DNA of 64,000 nt from assembly GCF_010183535.1 (NCBI RefSeq), contig NC_071333.1, forward strand, positions 2,914,001 to 2,978,000, in the 5' to 3' direction. The stretch's first letter is position 1; each line of letters starts with the position of its first letter. This DNA is from Caenorhabditis remanei. Its lineage: Eukaryota > Nematoda > Chromadorea > Rhabditida > Rhabditidae. Position numbers and translations under genes: made by a program. Shown here one piece after another: positions 52,540 to 64,000 of the stretch. Below the pieces are notes generated by a model that saw only the letters and a program-made list of their open reading frames with translations, made no database searches and had not been told where the DNA came from.

Positions 52540-55500
52540 CTAATTAGGTCGTGACCCAAATCAAGTAGGTCGTGACCCAAATCAAGTAGGTCGTGACCCA
52601 AATCAAGTAGGGTCGTGACCCAAATCAAGTAAGGTCGTGAACCCAATCAAGTAGGTCGTGACCCAAATCAAGTAGGTCGTGACCCAAATCAAGGTAGGTC
52701 GTGACCCAATCAAGTAGCGTGACCCAAAGTCAAGTAGGTCGTGACCCAACATCACGTAGGTCGTGACCCAAATCAAGTAGGTTCGTGACCCAAATTTCCA
52801 AGTAGGTCGTGACCCAAATCCAAGTAGGTGGTCGTGACCCAAATCAAGTAAGGTAGTGACCCAACCAAAGTCAAGTAGGTAGTGACCCAAATCAAGTAGG
52901 TCGTGACCCAAATCAAGTAGGTCGTGACCCAAATCAAGTAGGTAGTGACCCAAATCAAGTAGGTCGTGACCCAAATCAAGTAGGTCGTGACCCAAATCAA
53001 GTAGGTCGTGACCCAAATCAAGTAGGTCATGACCCAAATCAAGTAGGTCATGACCCAAATCAAGTAGGTCATGACCCAAATCAAGTAGGTCATGTCCCAA
53101 ATCAAGTAGGTCGTGACCCAAATCAAGTAGGTCGTGACCCAAATCAAGTAGGTCGTGACCCAAATCAAGTAGGTCGTGACCCAAATCAAGTAGGTCGTGA
53201 CCCAAATCAAGTAGGTAGTGACCCAAATCAAGTAGGTAGTGACCCAAATCAAGTAGGTCGTGACCCAAATCAAGTAGGTCGTGACCCAAATCAAGTAGGT
53301 CGTGACCCAAATCAAGTAGGTCATGACCCAAATCAAGTAGGTCATGACCCAAATCAAGTAGGTCATGACCCAAATCAAGTAGGTCATGTCCCAAATCAAG
53401 TAGGTCGTGACCCAAATCAAGTAGGTCATGACCCAAATCAAGTAGGTCATGTCCCAAATCAAGTAGGTCGTGACCCAAATCAAGTAGGTCGTGACCCAAA
53501 TCAAGTAGGTCGTGACCCAAATCAAGTAGGTCATGACCCAAATCAAGTAGGTAGTGACCCAAATCAAGTAGGTAGTGACCCAAATCAAGTAGGTCGTGAC
53601 CCAAATCAAGTAGGTCGTGACCCAAATCAAGTAGGTCGTGACCCAAATCAAGTAGGTCATGACCCAAATCAAGTAGGTCATGACCCAAATCAAGTAGGTC
53701 ATGACCCAAATCAAGTAGGTCATGTCCCAAATCAAGTAGGTCGTGACCCAAATCAAGTAGGTCGTGACCCAAATCAAGTAGGTCGTGACCCAAATCAAGT
53801 AGGTCGTGACCCAAATCAAGTAGGTCGTGACCCAAATCAAGTAGGTCGTGACCCAAATCAAGTAGGTCGTGACCCAAATCAAGTAGGTCATGACCCAAAT
53901 CAAGTAGGTCATGACCCAAATCAAGTAGGTCATGACCCAAATCAAGTAGGTCATGACCCAAATCAAGTAGGTCATGTCCCAAATCAAGTAGGTCGTGACC
54001 CAAATCAAGTAGGTCGTGACCCAAATCAAGTAGGTCGTGACCCAAATCAAGTAGGTCGTGACCCAAATCAAGTAGGTAGTGACCCAAATCAAGTAGGTCA
54101 TGACCCAAATCAAGTAGGTAGTGACCCAAATCAAGTAGGTCGTGACCCAAATCAAGTAGGTCATGACCCAAATCAAGTAGGTCATGACCCAAATCAAGTA
54201 GGTCATGACCCAAATCAAGTAGGTCATGTCCCAAATCAAGTAGGTCATGTCCCAAATCAAGTAGGTCATGACCCAAATCAAGTAGGTCATGTCCCAAATC
54301 AAGTAGGTCTTGTCCCAAATCAAGTAGGTCATGACCCAAATCAAGTAGGTCATGTCCCAAATCAAGTAGGTCGTGACCCAAATCAAATAGGTCATGTCCC
54401 AAATCAAGTAGGTCGTGACCCAAATCAAGTAGGTCATGTCCCAAATCAAGTAGGTCGTGACCCAAATCAAGTAGGTCATGTCCCAAATCAAGTAGGTCGT
54501 GACCCAAATCAAGTAGGTCATGTCCCAAATCAAGTAGGTCATGTCCCAAATCAAGTAGGTCATGTCCCAAATCAAGTAGGTCATGTCCCAAATCAAGTAG
54601 GTCATGACCCAAATCAAGTAGGTCATGTCCCAAATCAAGTAGGTCATGTCCCAAATCAAGTAGGTCGTGACCCAAATCAAGTAGGTCATGTCCCAAATCA
54701 AGTAGGTCATGACCCAAATCAAGTAGGTCATGTCCCAAATCAAGTAGGTCATGTCCCAAATCAAGTAGGTCGTGACCCAAATCAAGTAGGTCATGTCCCA
54801 AATCAAGTAGGTCATGACCCAAATCAAGTAGGTCATGTCCCAAATCAAGTAGGTCATGTCCCAAATCAAGTAGGTCATGACCCAAATCAAGTAGGTCATG
54901 TCCCAAATCAAGTAGGTCATGTCCCAAATCAAGTAGGTCGTGACCCAAATCAAGTAGGTCATGACCCAAATCAAGTAGGTCATGTCCCAAATCAAGTAGG
55001 TCGTGACCCAAATCAAGTAGGTCATGACCCAAATCAAGTAGGTCATGTCCCAAATCAAGTAGGTCATGTCCCAAATCAAGTAGGTCATGTCCCAAATCAA
55101 GTAGGTCATGTCCCAAATCAAGTAGGTCATGACCCAAATCAAGTAGGTCATGACCCAAATCAAGTAGGTCATGACCCAAATCAAGTAGGTCATGTCCCAA
55201 ATCAAGTAGGTCGTGACCCAAATCAAGTAGGTCGTGACCCAAATCAAGTAGGTCGTGACCCAAATCAAGTAGGTCGTGACCCAAATCAAGTAGGTCGTGA
55301 CCCAAATCAAGTAGGTAGTGACCCAAATCAAGTAGGTCATGACCCAAATCAAGTAGGTAGTGACCCAAATCAAGTAGGTCGTGACCCAAATCAAGTAGGT
55401 CATGACCCAAATCAAGTAGGTCATGACCCAAATCAAGTAGGTCATGACCCAAATCAAGTAGGTAGTGACCCAAATCAAGTAGGTCGTGACCCAAATCAAG

Positions 55501-57460
55501 TAGGTCATGACCCAAATCAAGTAGGTCATGACCCAAATCAAGTAGGTCATGACCCAAATCAAGTAGGTCATGTCCCAAATCAAGTAGGTCATGTCCCAAA
55601 TCAAGTAGGTCATGACCCAAATCAAGTAGGTCATGTCCCAAATCAAGTAGGTCTTGTCCCAAATCAAGTAGGTCATGACCCAAATCAAGTAGGTCATGTC
55701 CCAAATCAAGTAGGTCGTGACCCAAATCAAGTAGGTCATGTCCCAAATCAAGTAGGTCGTGACCCAAATCAAGTAGGTCATGTCCCAAATCAAGTAGGTC
55801 GTGACCCAAATCAAGTAGGTCATGTCCCAAATCAAGTAGGTCGTGACCCAAATCAAGTAGGTCATGTCCCAAATCAAGTAGGTCATGTCCCAAATCAAGT
55901 AGGTCATGTCCCAAATCAAGTAGGTCATGTCCCAAATCAAGTAGGTCATGACCCAAATCAAGTAGGTCATGTCCCAAATCAAGTAGGTCATGTCCCAAAT
56001 CAAGTAGGTCATGTCCCAAATCAAGTAGGTCATGTCCCAAATCAAGTAGGTCATGACCCAAATCAAGTAGGTCATGTCCCAAATCAAGTAGGTCATGTCC
56101 CAAATCAAGTAGGTCGTGACCCAAATCAAGTAGGTCATGTCCCAAATCAAGTAGGTCATGACCCCAAATCAAGTAGGTCATGTCCCCAAATCAAGTAGGT
56201 CATGTCCCAAATCAAGTAGGTCATGACCCAAATCAAGTAGGTCATGTCCCAAATCAAGTAGGTCATGACCCAAATCAAGTAGGTCATGACCCAAATCAAG
56301 TAGGTCATGACCCAAATCAAGTAGGTCATGTCCCAAATCAAGTAGGTCTTGTCCCAAATCAAGTAGGTCATGACCCAAATCAAGTAGGTCATGTCCCAAA
56401 TCAAGTAGGTCGTGACCCAAATCAAGTAGGTCATGTCCCAAATCAAGTAGGTCGTGACCCAAATCAAGTAGGTCATGTCCCAAATCAAGTAGGTCGTGAC
56501 CCAAATCAAGTAGGTCGTGACCCAAATCAAGTAGGTCGTGACCCAAATCAAGTAGGTAGTGACCCAAATCAAGTAGGTCGTGACCCAAATCAAGTAGGTC
56601 GTGACCCAAATCAAGTAGGTCGTGACCCAAATCAAGTAGGTCGTGACCCAAATCAAGTAGGTAGTGACCCAATCAAGTAGGTCATGTCCCAAATCAAGTA
56701 GGTCATGTCCCAAATCAAGTAGGTCATGTCCCAAATCAAGTAGGTCATGACCCAAATCAAGTAGGTCATGTCCCAAATCAAGTAGGTCGTGACCCAAATC
56801 AAGTAGGTCGTGACCCAAATCAAGTAGGTCGTGACCCAAATCAAGTAGGTCATGACCCAAATCAAGTAGGTAGTGACCCAAATCAAGTAGGTAGTGACCC
56901 AAATCAAGTAGGTCGTGACCCAAATCAAGTAGGTCGTGACCCAAATCAAGTAGGTCGTGACCCAAATCAAGTAGGTCGTGACCCAAATCAAGTAGGTCGT
57001 GACCCAAATCAAGTAGGTAGTGACCCAAATCAAGTAGGTCATGTCCCAAATCAAGTAGGTCATGTCCCAAATCAAGTAGGTCGTGACCCAAATCAAGTAG
57101 GTCGTGACCCAAATCAAGTAGGTCGTGACCCAAATCAAGTAGGTCGTGACCCAAATCAAGTAGGTCATGACCCAAATCAAGTAGGTCATGACCCAAATCA
57201 AGTAGGTCATGACCCAAATCAAGTAGGTCATGTCCCAAATCAAGTAGGTCATGTCCCAAATCAAGTAGGTCATGACCCAAATCAAGTAGGTCATGTCCCA
57301 AATCAAGTAGGTCTTGTCCCAAATCAAGTAGGTCATGACCCAAATCAAGTAGGTCGTGACCCAAATCAAGTAGGTCGTGACCCAAATCAAGTAGGTCGTG
57401 ACCCAAATCCTTAATTAGGTCGTGACCCAAATCCTTAATTAGGTCGTGACCCAAGTCCTC
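52540..57460. repeat. 21-bp satellite, about 230 copies over ~4.9 kb
   Basis: The unit is AGGTCGTGACCCAAATCAAGT with four main variants at positions 5-9 (CGTGACC, CATGACC, CATGTCC, AGTGACC) and a rare CTTGTCC. The interior is almost free of indels; the left edge (52540-52870) has many. Both flanks have TAATTAGGTCGTGACCC, so the unit probably grew from that sequence. Variants form higher-order blocks (see findings). As 21 is divisible by 3 and the unit lacks stops, the array is open in several frames on both strands; these frames are not genes. Confidence 0.97.
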
Positions 57461-57636
57461 TAATTAAGTTTTTGCAATCTGAACAGTCCAAATTTTTCAA
57501 TGAAAATAACACATTTTATTAAAGCAGGATAACCAATTAATTCTTTAAAACTCCAAGTCTATCTCTTCACCAAAAATGAGATGTTTGCTACAGTGAAAGC
57601 ATTGTCGTGCATCCTTGATGAGCTGAATAAATAATT

Positions 57637-59636
57637 TTATAGAGGTTTCATGCTACTTTCTATTACTTCTTTCATTATCAACCTTGTCGGTTTGCCACAG
57701 ATCTTTTCAAATGCCGGGAGAGCAGTTTCGATAAGTTCTTGGTCATTCATTTCAAGGCATTTTCTGCGTTCTTCTATCTGAAATGCATGTTTTATGGATT
57801 GCATTAACGTGAAGAAAAACTTAATGTTTTGTTAGTGAGGTGCAAAAACCCTTTTGCCAATGGGTACGTCGCAAGTTTGTCCGAAAACATTGCCGCCTTG
57901 AATTTCTTCTTGCAACCGTCAGCGTAATTAATGTACGTCTGGTCGAACAAATCGAAGTATTTTATATACCAATCTTCGGTGTAATCTTCGGTGCAGTTCT
58001 GAAATGTATCATTAATGTGTTTCTGAATTATGAAGTGGATATATTAAGTATGACAGAGCTAACTTCTCTGAAATTTCAAAAAATTCAGATATGCTGGGCT
58101 GAAAACTGATTTTTAATTAAAATAAAAACCGTGAACGTCTGGTTTTCACCGCTACTAAACTTTTTCGATCCAAGCCTAATTAATTCATTGTTTGTTATGT
58201 CAAACATAAAGTGGACAATACTAACTCTTTTTTGATTTGAATCCACATGTCCTGGATTAGTGAGAACGTTTGGAGTAGTGACAACCACAGTGGGCTGAGG
58301 GGGAAGGATATTAGAATTTCCTTTAGTTCCATTAGCGCAGCCTTTCTTTCCAGGGCACTTCTGAAATTCTTTATGTAATTTGAACCGGCAAATTTGATTG
58401 TTTTGATGAATTCGGTGTTGCTTATGTTATCAAAATTTCGAAAATTCTCATTTTTTATCAAATTTGAAAACGTAAACTTCGGGTTTTTTTTTTACATTTT
58501 TCAATGAAATACAGACTCATTTCTATTTCAAACGTACATGTTTCGGATTTTTAAAAACGCTGGAGGTGGTAATATTCTTTGTAGGGGTTTCAACGCGGCC
58601 AGTTCCATTTCCTAGAGATAAACAAGCTAGTCATGACCTACTACCTACCTAGAGATAAAAAAGCAAACATTTTGCGCCAACAAAATGTTTTTTTTCTGAT
58701 TTAAACGTACGTGTTTTGGATTTTTCATAACGATCGGGGTAGTGATATTCTTTGTAGGACCTTCAACGTCGTCATTATCATTTTTCGCAGTAGAGCAGTT
58801 GTTTTCTTTGGAGCAGTTCTGAAATGTTACATTGGTGTCACAGGAAAACCCATTATGGGTAATTTAATCTCGAAAAAACTCATCGAATGAGCAAAAAATG
58901 GTACTTTAGGGGTAAAAATCACGTTTTCATCAGTTTTCGATGGAGTTTTTTCTAAATAAGCGATCCATGTCCTTCTTTACAAAAAGTTTCTGGCACAATT
59001 TTTTGAAGAGCAGACAAACTAATACTTAATTGGGGACTAAAAATTACATGGAATCAGTATTCTAATATTTCTTTTGCTGTTTTACAGACAAAAATTGGAG
59101 GAAGCTCAAAAAAGTTTGAAACGTTAGCGCTGCAAGCCAAACAAAAATGAATCATAAAGTTTTCTATACTAAAAACAGCTTTGTTATTCACAAAGATTCT
59201 ACCACATTAACAACAAATTTCGATCACTAAGACGACAGATATTTTATAATTAGTGAATTCAGTTTTGAATTGCGTAAATTGCTTACATAACAAAAATCGT
59301 TGGTTTTGGTTAAATGTTTTAACATAAAACATAGCCAACATCATCTACACGCATCTTATCTGATTTTTTTTCTCCCCTTTCTCAATTTTTTGAGTTCCAT
59401 AAAAACAGTCATACTTCAGTTATTATCTGTATTTTTCTTCAATATTCTGGTCTCTCTTAAATATTCGGAACAAGTATTTTCCTGTTTAAACGTACCTGAT
59501 CAGGTTTTTCGTGAACGGTCGGAGTTGTGATATTCTTCTCACGACCCTCAGCGCGGTCGCTCTCCTTTTTTCCAGCAGAACAGGAAATCTTTCCAAAAAT
59601 CAAAACGAGTGGAATAATGAGTTCAAAAATCTTCAT
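57637..59636 (-). CDS. Secreted protein with duplicated short exons, function unknown
   Basis: Exon 1 (59636-59496) encodes a signal peptide (MKIFELIIPLVLIFGKISCS) and ends KNITTPTVHEKPDQ at a GTACGTTTAAA donor. Exon 2 (58818-58711) starts NCSKENNCS and ends KNITTPIVMKNPKH with the same GTACGTTTAAA donor. A third related block (58612-58540) reads KNITTSSVFKNPKH but its acceptor is one base out of frame. Exon 4 (58360-58247) starts KCPGKKGC and ends TTPNVLTNPGH. A longer exon (57998 to about 57813) begins NCTEDYTEDWYIKYFDLFDQ and the last (57777-57637) ends MKPL and TAA. All clear exons start in phase 0 with an Asn/Lys-Cys pair. The joint between the last two exons is not resolved. The product is probably extracellular, with a Thr/Asn-rich repeated stem and a C-terminal folded part. 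The family is not recognised. Confidence 0.6.
58840..58920. mobile_element. Fragment of the 13210-14939 palindrome family
   Basis: The text CACAGGAAAACCCATTATGGG, followed by ACTCATCGAATGAGCAAAAA and GTACTTTAGGGGTA, matches the right arm at 14838-14920. It lies in the first intron of the secreted-protein gene. Confidence 0.75.
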
Positions 59637-60297
59637 TCTCGATGAGCAGAGAATGAGCAGTCACCAATTCGTGAAACGGAAAGATGTACAAATGAAGACG
59701 GAGTGGCTTTTTGAGTCGGTGAATATTGTTAGATGGGAACGGCAGTATTGCCGACAAAGGTATCATTTTTGTTTCCCATGAGGATCTGGGAACGAGTGGT
59801 CGTCTTATTGCAGTGTTTGGAAGCAAATTTCGGTGAACATTGATCAACAAACATCACGACCAAAAATGCCTCTGTTATTTTTTACCCTCCCTTCCCTCAC
59901 TCAATGGAACTCACTGATTGATAAATTATACATATGATTCTACGAAAAAGTAAGAGTAAAACACAATTAAGTGATCAATGATATGAATTTCAACTTCTTT
60001 CTCCTAACAAGTAAGGTTTGGCAATTTGGTCAGTTACCCCTAAGTGCGTTGTATGCTTATTAGCTACCCTGTACACAGTCGATACTCAGCGGATTTGGAA
60101 AAAAGCAGACTGTCTGAAACTTGTCACATTCAAAACTCAAAAAGTACATAAGCAGTTGTTATTATTATCGATTTATTATACTTGTTAAATATAATTCTTC
60201 ATTTGGAAACAGTATACCCATACTTGTTGATTAAAGCTTAGTTTTGGATCATTGTATGTTGTAAGCTCGGATTTAGATAGAACGCAATTGCAAACAT
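59637..60297. other. Intergenic stretch between the secreted-protein and T-box genes
   Basis: It holds the presumed 5' region of the secreted-protein gene and the 3' untranslated region of the T-box gene. No repeat or RNA gene is seen. Confidence 0.5.
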
Positions 60298-61668
60298 CTA
60301 ATTTCCTGCTTCACGTTGTCCATATTCTCCATTCCATGGTACCATACTGCCCTGTGGATACTGCCAATTTTGAGAATAGCTAGTAAGTGGCATCCGTGGA
60401 ACCATATTTGCTACCATACCAGGGTACATATGCATTCCTTGCCATGGTCCCATTGACATGTTCATTGGGTACCATGGTACCATATTGATCATCATTTGGT
60501 TCTGCTGTTGATACGGATAGTTGTTTGATAATCCTTGAGAATTATAAGTGTGTGTGGTGCCAGGTATTCCGGGAGCCATTTGCATAGGGTACATTCCTAT
60601 TTGATTCTCCTGGTTTGGGTGCACACGTACAGAGTACTGGTTAACAAATTGAGGAGCTGCTTGCATTTCTGACAGAGAAAATTGGTACGGTAGATTCTGG
60701 GCTGGGCGCTTAATTCCTCGTCGTTTATTCTTCTCCTCGGATACCTTATTATGCCCGCCAGTTACTTTGAATCGGGTAGCATGGGGGTTCAATTCGATTT
60801 TCAGGGAACATATGTGAGTATTCTGAAAATATACAATACATTTTATGAAATCGAACAAACTTTAATAATTTTTGAAACTAACCTGATAAGAAGTGACACC
60901 AATAAACTCCGTGAGTCCCAATCGAAATTCCTCTTTTACTGTATCTCCCGTTTTCAGAATGCTGATAACCGGGAGATGTTTATGCATGGATTGTACATAA
61001 ACACTGTCTACTTTGGTGTTATCTGGATCATTAGTGAGCTTGACATGTTTAAATGAAACTGGACCATTCATCCAATGACTTCCATTTCTCCATCCATGAA
61101 TGTGTTGTTTCATTTCAATTGGTGGAATCTCATTACCACTTTGTTTCTTTTCCCATTTATTGCACGAGAACTCGTATCTGAAAAATTGAAGTATTGAATC
61201 ATCGGTAAAGGTGCGTGTATCGCTTCAAACTGATTTTTTTAACCTGACAAATCTACTAAAATGTTTATCTCGGCGGGTTCTATGCCACTGACCTGATCCG
61301 GACCGGTTGGATAATTGTTAGTGTTTCGCGGACCTGGTTTCAGTGCCAAAAACCCATTCCAGCCCGGACCACGGCACATACGGAAATGCGCCCCGGCTTG
61401 TGACAGCTCGTTTAGACCCGGTTTGCTATTACATATCTTTTAAAATTAAAACTCACTTATAGTTATCGACTCTCTCAAAATGTAGAAACACTGCATACAC
61501 TGAATCTGGATCCAATCCTTTCAGAATATAGTTCAGGAGTGGAAACAGTTGACGTCCTTTGTTCCTAGTCAGAATCATTTCAGTTTGAGGATAAAACTTC
61601 TCCCATTGGTCCTGATTGAACAATGATACTTTGATTCCAGATGTTGTAGAGGTGGCAGTGGTTGACAT
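60298..61668 (-). CDS. T-box transcription factor
   Basis: Exons 61668-61457, 61177-60883 and 60822-60298 join in frame to 343 residues. The T-box DNA-binding domain spans about residues 12-190: DQWEKFYPQTEMILTRNKGR and LDPDSVYAVFLHFERVDNYK (exon 1), GSHWMNGPVSFKHVKLTND, DSVYVQSMHKHLP and TEFIGVTSYQ (exon 2), then NTHICSLKIELNPHATRF (exon 3). These follow the standard T-box order. The rest is a Met/Pro/Gln/Trp-rich tail (MVPWYPMNMSMGPWQGM...) with no known domain, perhaps an activation region. T-box proteins bind DNA in the nucleus and control development; nematodes have many fast-evolving ones, so no orthologue is named. ATG directly follows TTTTTTCAG, a likely SL acceptor. Intron 1 contains a GC-rich insert at about 61255-61430 that looks like a repeat. 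No lesion is seen. Confidence 0.92.
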
Positions 61669-62550
61669 CTGAAAAAAAAGGAAAAATTCTAAGAATTTAG
61701 AGAAATAGGAAGAGAGACTAGAAACAGCTACCTTCCGTCACGACGTGAGGAAGATGAATGATTGAATACAGACTCGACAGACGCATAGTTTGGTAGGCGG
61801 AGCCTGTGCAAATCTGAAAATATACAGTATCTAGTTTATGGTAGCTACATATGACAGGACCATCTGGTTTATGGTTGACTGCAACCGTATACTGTAGCCA
61901 GTATCCACTGGACACAGTGTACGGTATATGGTGGCAAACATCGTAAAATGACTAATGTGAGTAGAGAATGTGGAAAATATAACTCACGGCAGACCTTACT
62001 GTGGGAACTTTTTGGATTAATAGTAAAGTCGGTATGCTTTAATAAATAAAAATAGATCCATTCTAGCATGCAAGTGAAAATTTGGGAACGTCAAAAATTT
62101 GCTTCTCGAGAGGTCACAACTCCGTGATGCGGACGCGCTCCTCTGGACCATCGCCAAACGCTTTCATAATTGTTTTTTTCCGATTTAGCTTTTGTAAAAT
62201 ATTCCAGTTGTTTCCGATTTATATTCGTATAACAAATATTAAACAAATATGTAAGAGCGAAGAGGAATAACTCAAAACTGGCGCACCTTTACCACCTATT
62301 AATTAATTTTGATACTTCATAAGTTAATTCACCATTGAAGCATCAAAATTTTAGCCTAATACATTTATGTTGAACCATCAAAGCAACTATATTAGAAATA
62401 AGTTCATTTATCTTGAAAAATTTATCTTTAAAATTATCTTGAAATCTTGAATTTATGTATCTTGAAAACTGCATTATCACAATCAACATTTTATCAGCCA
62501 AATTGCGTGCTCTCATACATATCTGAAATCTGATAGGAAAAACAATAAAA
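61669..62550. other. Region upstream of the T-box gene
   Basis: Imperfect inverted repeats with TATACAGTATCTAG, GTTTATGG and GTATACTGTAGCC lie at 61815-61945. A CTCCGTGATGCGGACGCGC text near 62130 resembles a common worm repeat. The remainder (62280-62550) is AT-rich and unassigned. Confidence 0.4.
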
Positions 62551-62554
62551 GATC

Positions 62555-62700
62555 TCCAGACATCAAGCTGAATGGTCAGTTAATCGGTGTAACTACGGTT
62601 CACACAAAAAAACGATTTGACTGACCGCTTAGCTAACAGTCTTCAGAAGAAACTTACTTGTTCGATCAGATTTTTAGAGATCTGCAACTCATGCAAACAC
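62555..62700. repeat. Dispersed repeat, copy 2 (partner at 11270-11400)
   Basis: The same landmarks occur as at 11270-11400: CCAGACATCAAGCTGA, ACCGCTTAGCTAACAGT, AACTTACT and a GATCAG...GATCT block. Its relation to any gene is unknown. Confidence 0.6.
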
Positions 62701-62769
62701 TGTCATCAAGGATGTCCGATTTCGCAGCGATACGACTTTTCCACTTGAACAGTCTCATCAGTCGGGTGA

Positions 62770-63112
62770 CACAGTTCCTTTTTTTCTGGTGGTAAATATC
62801 AAGGCAAAACGGATCACGGTTGTATTTATTCTTGAGTTGACAGGATGTCCTTGGTCCAGCACTCTGTATGACCTGAGAAAGCTTCTCTTTTCACATCTGA
62901 TGATATCTCTGCGCTTTTGTGGGAGAAGTATGAAAACGTCCATGATTTTCTTGTTTTGCTCGTTGAAATAACGTTGTTGTCAGCGATTTATGCTCTTCCA
63001 AATGATTATTCTTTCCAATCCTCCATCGAACGAAGCCATGAAGTTGGATATCTACAACTTAATAGAATTATTTGGGGGCTATTCACAGACTCTAGTGACA
63101 CAGTAGCCTGAT
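62770..63112 (+). other. Possible relic coding region
   Basis: A plus-strand frame from about 62890 to TGA at 63110 reads LWEKYENVHDFLVLLVEITL and LNRIIWGLFTDSSDTVA, and an upstream frame (62789-62971) overlaps in another phase. It looks protein-like but has no clear start, splice sites or family. Confidence 0.3.
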
Positions 63113-63119
63113 TTCTCTA

Positions 63120-63280
63120 ATTATGCTGAGAAACCGCTTTCTGGAGCACCTTCGACGCATTTTTAGTGATTTTCATAGCTAACTAGAGCGCCTTTGACGC
63201 ATTTTCTATGGATTTCAAAGCTATCTGTAGCACCTTTGTAGCGTTTTTGCAGTTTTAGTGCTAGCTGGTTTACCCTTATT
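63120..63280. repeat. Degenerate relatives of the 42-bp minisatellite
   Basis: CACCTTCGACGCATTTT, GCGCCTTTGACGCATTTTC and GCACCTTTGTAGCGTTTTTG follow each other at about 50-bp steps. The same motif recurs at 63852-63925 (GGCGCGCCTTTGACGCGTTT). Confidence 0.55.
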
Positions 63281-63339
63281 TGTTGTTTTTGACCCGTTTT
63301 ATAAATTATTTTTAGCCAATTAGACTAGAAAAACTTACG

Positions 63340-63541
63340 ATATCAACCGACTAGCCGTTGTCGTCGCGCTATCCAACGATGATTGTGCGGCACTTTCTTC
63401 CACTTTGTCGTGATAGCTATGGTGACAAATAGTCTGAAATTCGTTTAAAGATTCGATAAGAGGCCTGTGCTCGGTTGTGTACTTAACACTCCCCCACTTC
63501 TTTTCGGCTCCCTTTCCCGCTTCCTCAATCAGATGATTCAT
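63340..63541 (-). CDS. Probable first exon of an unknown gene (partial)
   Basis: ATG at 63541 opens a 67-codon frame (MNHLIEEAGKGAEKKWGSVK, LIESLNEFQTICHHSYHDKV) that ends at a consensus GTAAGTTTTT donor near 63339. The following exon was not found on the minus strand below this point, so the gene may be broken or its next exon very short. The family is unknown. Confidence 0.4.
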
Positions 63542-64000
63542 AAGATTGAGCCTTGAATCATTCTATCGTTTTTATCATTAATTTTGCATTCTTCCACCCA
63601 CACATCTACGTTTAAGCTGCGCCTCTGGTCAGTAAAAAAGCCGAAACAAGCGCCTATATTTTATCTTCAATAAAAATTGTTCTCCCAGCCAGTTTTAGCA
63701 TATGGTGCATCGACCGGTCTGGAATTTCATCGGTAAAAGAAAGTTTTTGACATTCAGAGAGCGATCTGAAAAGTTTCTGATGCGTTCAGATCAGTTTTAG
63801 TAATGTTTTGCGCTAGTTCAATGTAATTTCTAGTAAGTTATAAAACTATCTGGCGCGCCTTTGACGCGTTTAGGCATTTTGAGGGCCATCTGGAGTGTCT
63901 GGTGTGACTGTGACGCATTTCTAAACAAGTTTTGAAGATCGCGCAGTAGAACTATCTAGGGTGCAATGGGCGTGACTTGACAGTTCAGAAGCGATTAGGC
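63542..64000. other. Right edge, nothing definite
   Basis: AT-rich sequence with a minisatellite-like motif near 63852-63925. No gene is supported. Confidence 0.4.

Noticed and set aside
52603..57454. Giant ORFs (up to about 1190 codons) of a seven-residue repeat on the minus strand, and matching plus-strand frames
   Set aside because: The 21-bp satellite period is a multiple of 3 and the unit has no stop, so several frames on both strands are open. There is no start context, splice site or unique sequence.
52540..57460. CRISPR-like array
   Set aside because: Units are contiguous with no spacers, and the genome is eukaryotic.

Overview
This window is nuclear DNA of a Caenorhabditis-type nematode. 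The signs are an AT-rich background, very short introns ending in TTTTCAG, genes whose ATG directly follows a TTTCAG-type acceptor (typical of SL trans-splicing), a nematode T-box gene, a worm-type CK1-like kinase, a Ty3/gypsy LTR element whose pol start looks like nematode Cer elements, and a heavy load of fold-back DNA elements and satellites. Species cannot be decided. The density of repeats, broken genes and lineage-type gene families fits a chromosome arm.

Layout. 1-2040: 150-bp tandem array with a small TA-flanked hairpin element inserted. 2041-4990: KDM6/UTX-like JmjC histone demethylase relic with a stop and a frameshift, and a fold-back element in one intron. 5000-8100: mostly unassigned, with a possible small minus-strand gene. 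8440-10208 and 13210-14939: two unrelated ~1.75-kb near-perfect palindromes. 16174-16915: Merlin/IS1016-type transposase relic. 18291-26751: complete-ended Ty3/gypsy LTR retrotransposon with identical 441-bp LTRs, a long leader holding a 91-bp hairpin-rich array, and one long ORF ordered Gag, envelope-like glycoprotein, protease, start of RT; the rest of pol is missing.

29.6-34.1 kb: a 42-bp minisatellite, a multiply broken Gln/Pro-rich minus-strand gene and a small acidic plus-strand gene. 34.5-39.8 kb: three related promoter plus non-coding-leader units (TATAAAAG box, GTAAGTT donor), the last just ahead of a C2H2 zinc-finger gene. 40.6-41.0 kb: tandem tRNA-like units. 43-49.6 kb: dispersed copies of an unnamed repeat with the core TTGGCATGCTGCCAA, an intact four-exon gene for a small basic protein, and a probable solo LTR. 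49.6-50.6 kb: six 170-bp tandem units.

The right part has the best genes, all on the minus strand: a CK1-superfamily kinase (50739-51753), then a ~4.9-kb array of a 21-bp satellite (52.5-57.5 kb), a secreted protein with repeated exons (57637-59636) and a T-box transcription factor (60298-61668). No operon or pathway links these genes. The window is best read as single genes and gene relics separated by mobile DNA and tandem arrays. I could not run searches, so family calls rest on motifs read by eye, and exon borders were chosen by reading-frame continuity.
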